The translations under genes were made by a program, and so were the position numbers. DNA of 64,000 bases from Pseudobdellovibrionaceae bacterium (GTDB lineage: Bacteria; Bdellovibrionota; Bdellovibrionia; Bdellovibrionales; JAMPXM01): contig JAJTYM010000006.1 of NCBI GenBank assembly GCA_021463345.1, positions 44,885-108,884 on the forward strand. Direction: 5' to 3'. The first letter of the stretch is position 1, and each line of letters opens with the position of its first letter. Below the pieces are notes generated by a model that searched no databases, had not been told where the DNA came from, and was given only the letters and a program-made list of their open reading frames with translations. Shown here piece by piece: positions 8,558 to 16,985 of the stretch.

Positions 8558-8956
8558 TCATTTACGGATGAAAAGCGGCTGCGGCGCGACCGGGGCCGCG
8601 GCGTGCAGGAGGCCGCCGATGATCGCCAGGTTTTTTAGGAACTGGATCGTTTCGCCTTTCGCCGCGGCGCCGTCCGCCGCCCAGAAGGCGTGAAAGAGAA
8701 TCGTGGTCGGAATCAGATAGAGGATGAGAACGGCCGCCGCCGCGCGCGTCCTGATCCCGAGAAGCAGGAAGGCCGCCACCGCGATCTCGATCCCGCCCGC
8801 CACGGGGAGAAGCGCGGCCGGGAACGACGGAACCTTGGCCGTCATGTCGGCGGCCATCGGCTCCCAGTCCGCGAACTTCGACCATCCGCTGAACAGGAAG
8901 ACCCCCGCCAAGCCAACGCGACCCAAAAAAGGACAAATCCGGTACCAAGCCAACAT
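8558..8956 (-). CDS. DoxX family membrane protein
   Basis: A 132-residue, four-helix membrane protein. It opens with GRVGLAGVFLFSGWSKFADW and contains PVAGGIEIAVAAFLLLGIRTR, hallmarks of DoxX/SURF4-like proteins, which are linked to thiol or quinone-related membrane redox functions in other bacteria. ATG at 8956. The length is normal for the family. It is a lone gene with no operon partner, so its role here cannot be narrowed. Confidence 0.8.
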   Translation of the reverse strand: MLAWYRICPFLGRVGLAGVFLFSGWSKFADWEPMAADMTAKVPSFPAALLPVAGGIEIAVAAFLLLGIRTRAAAAVLILYLIPTTILFHAFWAADGAAAKGETIQFLKNLAIIGGLLHAAAPVAPQPLFIRK

Positions 8957-9042
8957 GCCCCTTATTCAAGGCGGAAATCACACGGCGAGCAAGCGCAAAA
9001 GCGGCGGGATCGGCACGTCATCAGCGCGTCGCGCCCTCACCT

Positions 9043-9264
9043 TTACAACGGGCCGCGGACATCGGTTTCCTCGATGGCTTCATCGTCTTCGTCCTCGTCC
9101 TGCAGACGCTCAAGGGCGATCTCGTAGGCTTGCTCCTCGCTGTATCCTTCTGCGATCAGGCGCTCGGCGATGCCGGCGGCCCGCTCCAACAGGCGCGGGC
9201 TCGACTCCGACATCCACGTCGGCGGATTGTTGGCTACGATGTCTTCATCTCTGCGCGGGACCAT
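9043..9264 (-). CDS. Small acidic protein of unknown function
   Basis: A 73-residue protein starting at the ATG at 9264, which has AGGAGAG five bases upstream; this good ribosome site argues against the longer frame upstream. The middle (RLLERAAGIAERLIAEGYSEEQAYEIALERL) forms two amphipathic helices, and the tail is strongly acidic (DEDEDDEAIEE). The helix pair resembles small UBA-like or DUF-type modules but no family is recognised. It stands alone between doxX and the FecR-domain gene. Confidence 0.65.
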   Translation of the reverse strand: MVPRRDEDIVANNPPTWMSESSPRLLERAAGIAERLIAEGYSEEQAYEIALERLQDEDEDDEAIEETDVRGPL

Positions 9265-9462
9265 GGCGTCTCTCCTTTTTTCACCTCTTTTTCGCTCATT
9301 CCAGGGCTTCACGCGCGCACTCGGCGCGCCGCTTAGGGGTTCACCCGCGTTTTGTCTGTCCGGCGACGGCATTTACAAACGTCGTTCACAGCCGCCGTTC
9401 GCGCCGTCGATCCTCCCGCCGCCTGGGCCCCGACGTTCGTTCGCGGCTCATTCGCAAAGGAC

Positions 9463-12309
9463 TCATTTGTAGGAGACGTGGAAACTGTTCGGCGTTGACC
9501 AGGCGGTCACGTCGTCTTTGAGCTCGGCGCGGACCCGCCAGTAGAGCTTGCCTTGCGGCAGGCTTTTTTCCATGAAGAAGTTTGGCTCGCGCGAAGTGCC
9601 GGAGGCCACCGTGTTGCTGAAATTGGGCGACGTCGAGATTTCGACGCGGTATTTGACCGCGCCTTTGGTGGGTTTCCAGCGGAAATTGACGAACACGGGC
9701 GAGTTGCCGATCGCGACCACGGACGTGTCGGGACGGGGCTCCCTGAGTTTCGGCGCCGGCGCGTTCTCCGCGCCGAGGGCGGGAGCCGAGCCTTTGAGCG
9801 GTTTGGGCGGGGTCGCTCCGCCGACTTTCGGTTTCGGCTCGGCGGCCGGGGCCGGTTTGGGCGGCGCTGTCGCCGGCGCGGGCGTGGCGGTCGGCTTCGC
9901 TTTCTGTTGCGTTTGGGCGCTGTCGTCATTGCTGGGCGTGCGCGCCGTCTCTTTTGCTTTGGCCGCCACGGGCATGGAGACCGGATCCGGGTATTCCTTC
10001 CTGTAAATGAACGTGTTCGCCGCGGAGAACGCGCTCATCGGCGTGCCGCTGCCATCGGTCACGCGGACCCGGTAGTAGTACGTGCCTTCCTGCCGCACGA
10101 TGATTTTTTTGCTGTTCGTCGGCGAATTGAACGTCTCGACTTCCTGGAAGTTCTCGTCACGGCTCCATTGCACCTGATAGCCTTTGGCGAACGGCATCGA
10201 GCCCCACTCCAACTTCGCCACGGCCGTGCCCGAAAGCGACTGCTGCTGCGATTTGAACCGCTGCGTGACGGATCCCTGGCTGCCTGGCTTCGGAGCGGGC
10301 AGCGCGACCACGACTTGCCCGGTCGCGCTCGGTTCGCTCTCCTTGCCGCTTTTGGAAATGGATCTCACGCGCCAATAATAAACGCCCGGCTTCACCCGTT
10401 CGAGGCGGTACTGGAGCGCCTTCCCGACATTGATCGACTGCGCGTTCTTGAAGCCCGCGTTCTTATCGAGTTCCACGAGGTATTCGTCGGCGTCGGGAAC
10501 GGCGGCCCATTTGAACACGGGAGCGTCGCCGACCTTGATCGATTCCACTTTGCTGAAGCGCGCGGCGCTGCGGACGGCGTCGGGGGGGATTTCGTAGGTT
10601 GCGACCGGAGTTTCGACCTGCGGCGCGATCGACGGGCGCTCGCGTTCGAAAATGGTGAAACTGGCGGCTTCGCTCCATGGGGCTGAGTCCCGGTCGGGAT
10701 GAACGCCTTTGACGCGCCAGTAGTATTGACCGGGCGGGATCGGTCGGGTCTCAAAACTCTGCCGCGGGGTTTTCTCCTCCACCATCTCGCTCTGGAACGA
10801 GCGATCGGGCGCGATCTGCACGAGCCATTCCTTCGAGCCCACATCGTCCCGCCAGGCGAGGCGGATAACTTGCGCTTTCTGCCCTTGGCTCGGATCGATC
10901 ATGAAGGAGCGTCCGGACGCGGGAAACACGGGGATGGGCGCCGTGTCGGGGTGGAGAACGACGCGTCGGGTGACGCTGCTCGCGCCGTCGTCGCCCTCGC
11001 GCCGCACGCGCCAATAAAAGGCGCCGCTGTCTTCCGGCGCTTTGCCCATGACGACCTCGGTTTTCTCCGTCGGTCGGCTCAACAGGATTTTGGAGAAGGC
11101 CGCGTCGCGCGCCACCTCGAAAAGGTGTTTTTCGCCCGGGCCTTCCCAACGGAACGCGACGGGCTTCCGGACCCAGATCTGCGCGTCCGCGGGGGGCTCG
11201 ATCAGGGTGATCGGGAACGACCTTCGCGCCGAAACACCGGTCGCGTCGATGGTCGCGGACTCGTTTTGCTTGATCGTTTCCGGTCCCTGCGCGGATCCGC
11301 CCAGGATCCGGACCTCGCCCGAGAGGATTTCGATGCTGGTCGGGCTCTGAGCGGAGCTTCTGGTGATGCGGAGCTCGGCGTTGCTCGTCGACAACTGGTT
11401 GCGCCGGCCTTCGTCCAGGATCACGACGGGCTTGTCGGCTTTCAATTTACCGACGAGGCTCCCGTATTTGAGATCGACTTCGAGGCCGCCGTCGCGCGTA
11501 TGGACGACGATGAGCGATTTCGGGTCGATGACGAGCGAGCCGCCGCGGTCGAGGTCGATCTGAGCTTCGGAGTCGTCGCCGGTGAAGATGCTGTCGCCCT
11601 CGAAGACGCGGTCGGTTCCGCCGACGGGGTGGAACGCGAGCCCGTTGTCGACCTTCCGCTGCACGTCGTTCGACGATTTGGAGAACCTGCCGACGGGCGC
11701 CAGGTTCCCGATATCCGTCTCGCGGGTGAGCAGGCCGTCGGCGAACAGCAGCGCGATCGAGAGGGCGAAGACCGCGGCCGACGCGGCGAGGATGTATTTG
11801 TCGACTCTGCCCAGGGCCGTGCCGTCCGAGGCGGGCTGGAAGGGCGACTCGGACGGCGCTTCCGCAGCGGGCGCTTCCACCGCCGCGTTCGGCGTGCGCT
11901 CGTGCTCGACCGCCGCCCGTTCGTCGCTGGCGACCGGCTCCTCCCGTTGTGCCCGCTCTTCGTTTTCGGGCGTCGCCAGGTTTCCCGCGCTTGGTTCGTG
12001 GTCCGCCCCGGCCGTATCGGTCGTCGTCTCGGCCATCATCAGGAGTTGCACGGGGACCGACGTCTCCGGGGCGTCCAGAAACGCATCCGCCGGGGGCGGC
12101 ACGAGATCCGCGCCCACGTCGATCGCGAGCGGCTCGTCAGGTTGGAACCCGGGAGCCGGGGCGCTCGTTCCGTTCGTGGCTTCGGCTTCGCCCACGAGGC
12201 GCGTTTCGAGCTCGGCGCCTTCGGGCCGCGCGCCGTCGCTCTCGCCAACGGGCGCTCGCTCCGTTGGTTCGTCGACGGGTTTCGGTTCTTGCGGCCGTTT
12301 CGAAGTCAT
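9463..12309 (-). CDS. FecR-domain surface protein with repeated beta-sandwich modules
   Basis: A 948-residue protein. An acidic, Glu/Pro/Ala-rich cytoplasmic N-terminus (1-165) leads to one transmembrane helix (about 170-192, YILAASAAVFALSIALLFADG), then a FecR domain (about 225-350, with VFEGDSIFTGDDSEAQIDL and EILSGEVRILGG). The rest carries five copies of a [YF]YWRVR-type strand (FYWRVR, YYWRVK, YYWRVR, YYYRVR, LYWRVR), pointing to fibronectin III-like sandwiches, with an Ala/Pro/Lys linker before the last. It probably projects into the periplasm as a sensor or envelope protein. The ATG at 12309 was chosen over an upstream start at 12426 because the frame before it lacks protein character. 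It diverges from a phosphatase-led signalling operon. Confidence 0.8.
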   Translation of the reverse strand: MTSKRPQEPKPVDEPTERAPVGESDGARPEGAELETRLVGEAEATNGTSAPAPGFQPDEPLAIDVGADLVPPPADAFLDAPETSVPVQLLMMAETTTDTAGADHEPSAGNLATPENEERAQREEPVASDERAAVEHERTPNAAVEAPAAEAPSESPFQPASDGTALGRVDKYILAASAAVFALSIALLFADGLLTRETDIGNLAPVGRFSKSSNDVQRKVDNGLAFHPVGGTDRVFEGDSIFTGDDSEAQIDLDRGGSLVIDPKSLIVVHTRDGGLEVDLKYGSLVGKLKADKPVVILDEGRRNQLSTSNAELRITRSSAQSPTSIEILSGEVRILGGSAQGPETIKQNESATIDATGVSARRSFPITLIEPPADAQIWVRKPVAFRWEGPGEKHLFEVARDAAFSKILLSRPTEKTEVVMGKAPEDSGAFYWRVRREGDDGASSVTRRVVLHPDTAPIPVFPASGRSFMIDPSQGQKAQVIRLAWRDDVGSKEWLVQIAPDRSFQSEMVEEKTPRQSFETRPIPPGQYYWRVKGVHPDRDSAPWSEAASFTIFERERPSIAPQVETPVATYEIPPDAVRSAARFSKVESIKVGDAPVFKWAAVPDADEYLVELDKNAGFKNAQSINVGKALQYRLERVKPGVYYWRVRSISKSGKESEPSATGQVVVALPAPKPGSQGSVTQRFKSQQQSLSGTAVAKLEWGSMPFAKGYQVQWSRDENFQEVETFNSPTNSKKIIVRQEGTYYYRVRVTDGSGTPMSAFSAANTFIYRKEYPDPVSMPVAAKAKETARTPSNDDSAQTQQKAKPTATPAPATAPPKPAPAAEPKPKVGGATPPKPLKGSAPALGAENAPAPKLREPRPDTSVVAIGNSPVFVNFRWKPTKGAVKYRVEISTSPNFSNTVASGTSREPNFFMEKSLPQGKLYWRVRAELKDDVTAWSTPNSFHVSYK

Positions 12310-12311
12310 CT

Positions 12312-12414
12312 TTCCAGTTCCATCCGTTGTGAGCGTTCCAGACTGCCGTATCGTATGGAATCGCGTCCAGATTGACGGACGAACGTCCAGTTGTTGGAAT
12401 GCTCTCAAATTCCA
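12312..12414. promoter_or_regulatory. Divergent promoter region with TTCCA/TGGAA boxes
   Basis: Within about 100 bases lie TTCCA at 12312, 12318 and 12336, TGGAA at 12356, and a dyad TGGAAT (12395-12400)-N8-ATTCCA (12409-12414). TTCCA 12336 and TGGAA 12356 form a second, wider inverted pair. GTCCAG also recurs at 12365 and 12385. Such clustering between divergent genes suggests binding sites for a dimeric regulator controlling both the FecR protein and the signalling operon. No sigma factor hexamers were assigned with confidence. Confidence 0.45.
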
Positions 12415-12440
12415 GCGCCGACGCACCGATATCTGTTCGG

Positions 12441-14291
12441 ATGAAGAACAGCGGCATGTCCTTACGCTACAAGATCCTGACCGCGTTGACCGCGCTCCCG
12501 CTGGTCGGCCTCACGCTTTTCCTGCTCCTCGCTGTTCACATCTTCGAGAAAGACAAGATCCTGTACGTCTTCGATTCCTCGCTTTCCGTCTCCAAGACGA
12601 AAGCGTCGCGCGTGCGTTCGGAGATCAGCTCCATGATCAGCGCCTCTCAATCGGTCGTTTACAGCTACAGCCCCGACACCCGGTCGATCGCCGCGAGCGG
12701 GAACCACCTTTTCAGGGAAGAGTCGAAATTCGAAGCGTTCCGCCTCTACGCTTTGAGCCCCGACACGGGGAACTACAATGAGGTGGCGGCGCTTCAAAAA
12801 GAGGCGGGTGAAGAGGCCATGGCCGGCGAGTCCGAGCGGCTGTCGGCCCTGGTCGCGGAAGCCATCGAAAAAACGGTGGTGGTCCGGCGGCCGAAAAGCG
12901 GCGGGGCCTCCATCCTGCTCGCGCTTCGTTTCGGCGAGGTCGCCGACCCCAAGCACGTGGTCGCGATCGGCGTTTTCCAGGCGGGCGAGTTCGCCGAGAC
13001 GTTCAAACCGGACGGCGCGTTCAACAGTTTCCTCGCCACCGGCGGGGGGGGCGACGGAGCCGTTTTCGGCGAGGGCGTGCGCGACGGCGAAAGCGGCGGG
13101 GAGTGGTCGGCAGCGGAGATCTCCGCGCGCCTGAGCGCGACCGGCGCGCCCGAGGGCATCGCTGAGATACGATCGCCCGCCGGCTCGCCGTACCTCGCTT
13201 CGTTCGTTGACGCCGGCGTCGGTGGTCTGCGGGTCGTTTCGCTCGTCGAACGGGCCAAGGCTCTGGCGGCCGTCAACACGTTGCTGCGCAAATCGCTCCT
13301 GTTCTTCCTCGCGGTGCTTTCGGCGACGACGATCATCAGCGTGCTGGCGAGCCAGCGCATGACGTCGGCGCTGCGCCACCTGCTTTTCGCCACGGAGAAA
13401 GTCGCGCAGGGGGATTTCAACGTGCGCGTCGACCTGAAATCCAAGGACGAGATCGGCGGCCTCGCCGACAGCTTCAACACGATGGCCGTCGAGGTTTCGC
13501 GCCTGGTGATGGAAACGGCCGACAAGGCGCGGATGGAGTCAGAGCTCGCCACCGCGCGCGCCGTGCAGGAGACCTTGTTCCCCGAGAACACGGCGCGTCT
13601 GGGGCCGGTCGAGATCGCGGGCCATTACGAGCCGGCGTCGGAGTGCGGCGGCGACTGGTGGTACTATTGCGAGAACGGCGACAGCGTCTATCTGTGGATC
13701 GGCGATGCGACCGGCCACGGGGCGCCCGCGGCGCTCATCACCAGCGCGGCGCGCGCCGTCGCGAGCGTGATCCAGGGCGGCCCGCCGATCGGCCCCGGGC
13801 AGGCGATGTCGATCCTGAATCGCGCGATTCACGACGCGAGCAAGGGACGGATGATGATGACCTTCTTCCTGGCGGTCGTCGACAAAAAGACCGGCGCCAT
13901 GCGGTACGCCAACGCTTCGCACGAGGCGCCGCTGCTCCTGAAACGGACCGAGGGGAAACCGTCCCGTTCGGACTACATCCCCCTCAACGAGGTGAACAAC
14001 CCTCGTTTAGGTGAGCGATCGGGCATCGAATTCGCGGAAGCCGAGGTGCGGCTCGATCCCGGCGACCAGATCGTCTTTTACACGGACGGCGTGACCGACT
14101 TGAAAGACGGTGGAAAGACCGCTTGGGGCGAGCGGCGGTTCCTCAAGGCGCTGTCGAACGAGTTGACGGCCAGCCCCTCGTCGGACGCGGCCTTGCAAGG
14201 GGTCGTGCGGACGATCGCGGAATTCCGCAAAGACGCCCCTTTGGACGACGACGTGACCCTCATCCTGTGCAAATACAAAGGGGCCGCCTGA
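12441..14291 (+). CDS. Membrane SpoIIE/RsbU-type serine phosphatase with HAMP domain
   Basis: A 616-residue sensor phosphatase. Domains in order: N-terminal membrane helix (about 12-34), extracytoplasmic sensor region, second helix (about 283-305), HAMP (about 306-360, ending KDEIGGLADSFNTMAVEV), and a C-terminal PP2C-like SpoIIE domain (385-612). Metal-binding motifs are intact: GGDWWYY, GDATGHGAPAALIT, FYTDGVTD and DDDVTLILC. It should dephosphorylate a STAS-domain antagonist, most likely the protein at 15124. ATGs at 12441 and 12456 are both reasonable starts. First gene of a six-gene co-directional cluster and divergent from the FecR protein. Confidence 0.88.
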   Translation: MKNSGMSLRYKILTALTALPLVGLTLFLLLAVHIFEKDKILYVFDSSLSVSKTKASRVRSEISSMISASQSVVYSYSPDTRSIAASGNHLFREESKFEAFRLYALSPDTGNYNEVAALQKEAGEEAMAGESERLSALVAEAIEKTVVVRRPKSGGASILLALRFGEVADPKHVVAIGVFQAGEFAETFKPDGAFNSFLATGGGGDGAVFGEGVRDGESGGEWSAAEISARLSATGAPEGIAEIRSPAGSPYLASFVDAGVGGLRVVSLVERAKALAAVNTLLRKSLLFFLAVLSATTIISVLASQRMTSALRHLLFATEKVAQGDFNVRVDLKSKDEIGGLADSFNTMAVEVSRLVMETADKARMESELATARAVQETLFPENTARLGPVEIAGHYEPASECGGDWWYYCENGDSVYLWIGDATGHGAPAALITSAARAVASVIQGGPPIGPGQAMSILNRAIHDASKGRMMMTFFLAVVDKKTGAMRYANASHEAPLLLKRTEGKPSRSDYIPLNEVNNPRLGERSGIEFAEAEVRLDPGDQIVFYTDGVTDLKDGGKTAWGERRFLKALSNELTASPSSDAALQGVVRTIAEFRKDAPLDDDVTLILCKYKGAA

Positions 14292-14295
14292 GATC

Positions 14296-15093
14296 ATGCC
14301 GAAACGCGACGGCGCGGCCACATTATGGGACCTGTCCGCGGGCGCGCCGAACGAGCGCGTCGAGCCGGACACGATCGGCATCGCCTCGAGCCTCGAGCCC
14401 CAGGACGTCATCCATCTCGTCGCCGAGTGCGGCATGGAGCATGTCGTGCAGAGGGACGGGCTCGCTTTCGAGCGCGAGGTCCAGCTCGCGCGGATGATGG
14501 TCATGGAGCCGGCCGAGTTCTTCTCCGCCCCCTTGGACGCGATCTTCGGCGCCGATGCGGGCACGGACCATTTCATCGACTTCGCCGTCACCTGCGGGCC
14601 GGACGAGAAGAAAAAACATGTCCTGCACCAACTCGAGGCGTACCTGAAGGGTTTGACCGGCGCCCGGTCGATTCGCGAAGAGGCGATGATGGTCGCCGAC
14701 GAGCTCTACACGAACGGGGCGAAAAACGGCGCCCCGATCGTCGGGCCCGTGGACGCGTCCCAGGTGAAGCCGGGCTGGGTTCGGTTCATCGCGCGCGCGG
14801 ACGGCATGCGTCTCGTTTTGGGATGCATCGACAGCTACGGCGCCCTGGACGCCGCGGTGATGGTGAGGCGCATCCAGTCCTGTTTCAAAGACGGAGTCGC
14901 GCAATCCATCAATCAGAGCCAGGGCGGCGGCGCGGGGATCGGCAGCTACATGGCGTTCAACGCGGCGATGAGCATGTACGTCGCGGTCGAGCGCGGGCGG
15001 AGGACGATCGTCCTTTGCGCCTTGCCGCTCAGCAAGCGCTTGAAAGAAACGATCAATCTTCCGAAGAATTTCCACGTCCTCACGCGCGACTGA
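14296..15093 (+). CDS. ATP-binding anti-sigma/switch kinase-like protein
   Basis: A 265-residue protein whose C-terminal half is a GHKL ATPase of the RsbW/SpoIIAB type: EEAMMVADELYTNGAKNG is the N box, GCIDSYGALD the G1-like box and GGGAGIGSYMAF the G2 box. The first ~120 residues are an unrecognised domain not present in minimal RsbW proteins. It would phosphorylate the STAS protein at 15124 and may sequester a sigma factor or another target. It lies 4 bp after the phosphatase, as expected for a partner-switching triad. The target is not visible in this window. Confidence 0.75.
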   Translation: MPKRDGAATLWDLSAGAPNERVEPDTIGIASSLEPQDVIHLVAECGMEHVVQRDGLAFEREVQLARMMVMEPAEFFSAPLDAIFGADAGTDHFIDFAVTCGPDEKKKHVLHQLEAYLKGLTGARSIREEAMMVADELYTNGAKNGAPIVGPVDASQVKPGWVRFIARADGMRLVLGCIDSYGALDAAVMVRRIQSCFKDGVAQSINQSQGGGAGIGSYMAFNAAMSMYVAVERGRRTIVLCALPLSKRLKETINLPKNFHVLTRD

Positions 15094-15123
15094 CGGCGCG
15101 GGGGGCAAAAAGGGGAAGGCACG

Positions 15124-15627
15124 ATGGTCGACTTTAAAGTTCACGAGAAAACGGACGGGGACAACCTCTTGCTCGTTTTCGAGGGGGTCATCGACGAGGA
15201 CGTCGTGTTCCCAGCCGTCGACACCGGGACGTACAAGAAGGTCTTCATAGACCTCAAGGGCGTGAAGTCCATCAATTCCGTCGGCATCCGCGAATGGCTG
15301 AACTGGATGAAGCCGCTTTCCGAGAAAGCGCAGCTGGTGTTCATGAAGGCGCCCAAGGCGCTCGTCCTGCAGATGAACATGGTCGAAGGGTTCCTGCCGA
15401 AGACGGGCTTCGTGAAGTCGTTCTACGTGCCGTTCTACTGCGAGAGGTGCGACAAGGAGGAGAGCGTCCTGTTCAGCGTCGGCCAGGAGATCGAACTCTC
15501 GCGGGGCGCTTACAAGGTCAAGTTCGACATCGCTTCGGCGAAGCTCTGCGCCGAACAGGCGTGCGAGATGGAGATGGACGCGTCCGAGGCGAAATATTTC
15601 CAGTTCCTCAAGCGAATGGCCGGTTGA
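15124..15627 (+). CDS. STAS-domain antagonist with cysteine-containing C-terminal extension
   Basis: A 167-residue protein. Residues 1-100 form a STAS-like domain; KSINSVGIREWLNWMK aligns with the D-S-S/T-G motif of anti-anti-sigma factors, leaving Ser52 as the only hydroxyl residue there and so the candidate phosphoacceptor. A C-terminal extension has CERC (Cys106, Cys109) and CAEQAC (Cys142, Cys147), a pattern compatible with a metal-binding ribbon. It sits between the kinase and a receiver protein, completing a phosphatase/kinase/antagonist set. GGGGCAAAAAGGGGAAGG precedes the ATG. Confidence 0.75.
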   Translation: MVDFKVHEKTDGDNLLLVFEGVIDEDVVFPAVDTGTYKKVFIDLKGVKSINSVGIREWLNWMKPLSEKAQLVFMKAPKALVLQMNMVEGFLPKTGFVKSFYVPFYCERCDKEESVLFSVGQEIELSRGAYKVKFDIASAKLCAEQACEMEMDASEAKYFQFLKRMAG

Positions 15628-15667
15628 CGGCGGTCCGGCGGCCTTTCACACACAAGGAGATCCCCGT

Positions 15668-16093
15668 ATGGCGGAACCGACCGCGGGCGGTTTGGAAGAA
15701 TACATCGTCGTGGCGGAGGACTCCCCTCCGAACCGGACCATCCTGGCCCTGCTTTTGAAGAAAATCGGCTTCAAGGTCGTCGAATGCGAGGACGGCGACA
15801 TCGCCTGGAAATTCCTCGATGAGAACAGGGACAAAAACGTGGTCGCCGTGATCTCGGACTTGATGATGCCGAACATGGACGGGCTCGAGTTCCTGCGCCG
15901 GGTCCGCAACGACGGGCGTTTCACGGACATGCCTTTCGTGTTCGTGACGGCGGTCTCGGACAAGGACTACCTCTTCGAGGCGAAGAGCCTGAAAGTGCAC
16001 GGCTACATCCTCAAGCCCGTCACGTTCAGGCGCGTTTCTGAGAAGATCCAGCAGCTCTTCCCCCGAAAAAAGTTCCCGCAGCTGGCCGGTTGA
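15668..16093 (+). CDS. Single-domain response regulator receiver
   Basis: A 141-residue CheY-like receiver. The acidic pair Glu17-Asp18 (VVAEDSPPNR), phosphoacceptor Asp64 (VISDLMMPNMDG), Thr94 (VFVTAVS) and Lys116 (GYILKPVTF) are all present, so it should be phosphorylatable. There is no output domain, so it acts by protein contact. The histidine kinase at 16986 in the same operon is the natural donor, and the neighbouring HDOD or partner-switch proteins are plausible targets (inference). Preceded by AAGGAGA. Confidence 0.9.
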   Translation: MAEPTAGGLEEYIVVAEDSPPNRTILALLLKKIGFKVVECEDGDIAWKFLDENRDKNVVAVISDLMMPNMDGLEFLRRVRNDGRFTDMPFVFVTAVSDKDYLFEAKSLKVHGYILKPVTFRRVSEKIQQLFPRKKFPQLAG

Positions 16094-16096
16094 GCG

Positions 16097-16978
16097 ATGA
16101 GCGCCGCCGGGAGATACGACCCTCGGGTCTTCGAGAGGCTCGACGAGCTGCCGACGCTGCCGTCGATCGTCTACGAGCTGTCGCAGGCCATCAACGACCC
16201 GATGTCTTCGACCGGCGACGTCGAGAGGATCATGGCGGGCGACCAGAGCATGACCGCGAAAGTGCTCAAGCTCGCCAACTCGGCGTATTACGCGATCCCC
16301 GGCGGCGTGTCGTCGCTCCAGCGTGCGATCGCCTACATCGGCTACGACGCCATCCAGCAGCTGGTCCTCTCCGCGAGCATCATCCGGGCGCTCGGGGCGA
16401 AGGGGTCGCCGAGATTCGATTTGAACCAGTTCTGGAAGCACGCGGTCGGCGTCGCCATGGCCGCGGAGACGGTGGCGAGGTTCATCCAGTACAAGGCGCC
16501 ATCGGACCTGTTCACCGCCGGGCTCGTGCACGACATGGGGAAGGTCGCGATCTACATCGTCGCTCCGGAACTCTTCCTGGAAACCGTCGCGGCGGCCGAA
16601 TCCAGCCGGGCGAGCATCCACGAGGTCGAGGGAAAACTCGGCTTGCCCAGGCACACGGAGATCGGTCACCGGCTCGCCGCGCGCTGGCTCTTGCCGCCGC
16701 AGATCCGCGCGGTGGTGCTGCATCACCACGCCCTGGACCGCGGCCTGCGCGACGGGCTGTCGGGCGAGCTCAACAACGTCGTCGACATCGTTTGCCTCGC
16801 GAACCTCCTCGTGCACGCGCTTCGTTTCGGCAACAGCGGTCATGACCGCGTCCAGGACGTCCCCAAGCCGCTCATGGAACGCATGTACCTCGGCGACGGC
16901 GAGTTCGAGGAGCTGATCGAGAAAACCAAGGGCGCGATCGCGAGCGCCGAGAATTTCCTGAAAATCATCGGTGGGTGA
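16097..16978 (+). CDS. HDOD-domain signalling protein
   Basis: A 293-residue HDOD protein. It opens with LPTLPSIVYELSQAINDP and MTAKVLKLANSAYYAIPGGV, typical of the family, and retains VHDMGKVAIYI and later HHH-type residues. HDOD proteins are degenerate HD-fold modules that act in signal transduction, chemotaxis-like and cell-cycle regulation, usually without demonstrated hydrolase activity. It follows the receiver by 3 bp and overlaps the next gene's leader, so it is co-translated with them. Confidence 0.88.
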   Translation: MSAAGRYDPRVFERLDELPTLPSIVYELSQAINDPMSSTGDVERIMAGDQSMTAKVLKLANSAYYAIPGGVSSLQRAIAYIGYDAIQQLVLSASIIRALGAKGSPRFDLNQFWKHAVGVAMAAETVARFIQYKAPSDLFTAGLVHDMGKVAIYIVAPELFLETVAAAESSRASIHEVEGKLGLPRHTEIGHRLAARWLLPPQIRAVVLHHHALDRGLRDGLSGELNNVVDIVCLANLLVHALRFGNSGHDRVQDVPKPLMERMYLGDGEFEELIEKTKGAIASAENFLKIIGG

Positions 16979-16985
16979 GGGGATC

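Noticed and set aside
10699..12375. 558-codon + strand frame opposite the FecR gene
   Set aside because: Antisense shadow of a real gene with a signal anchor and repeated domains on the other strand.
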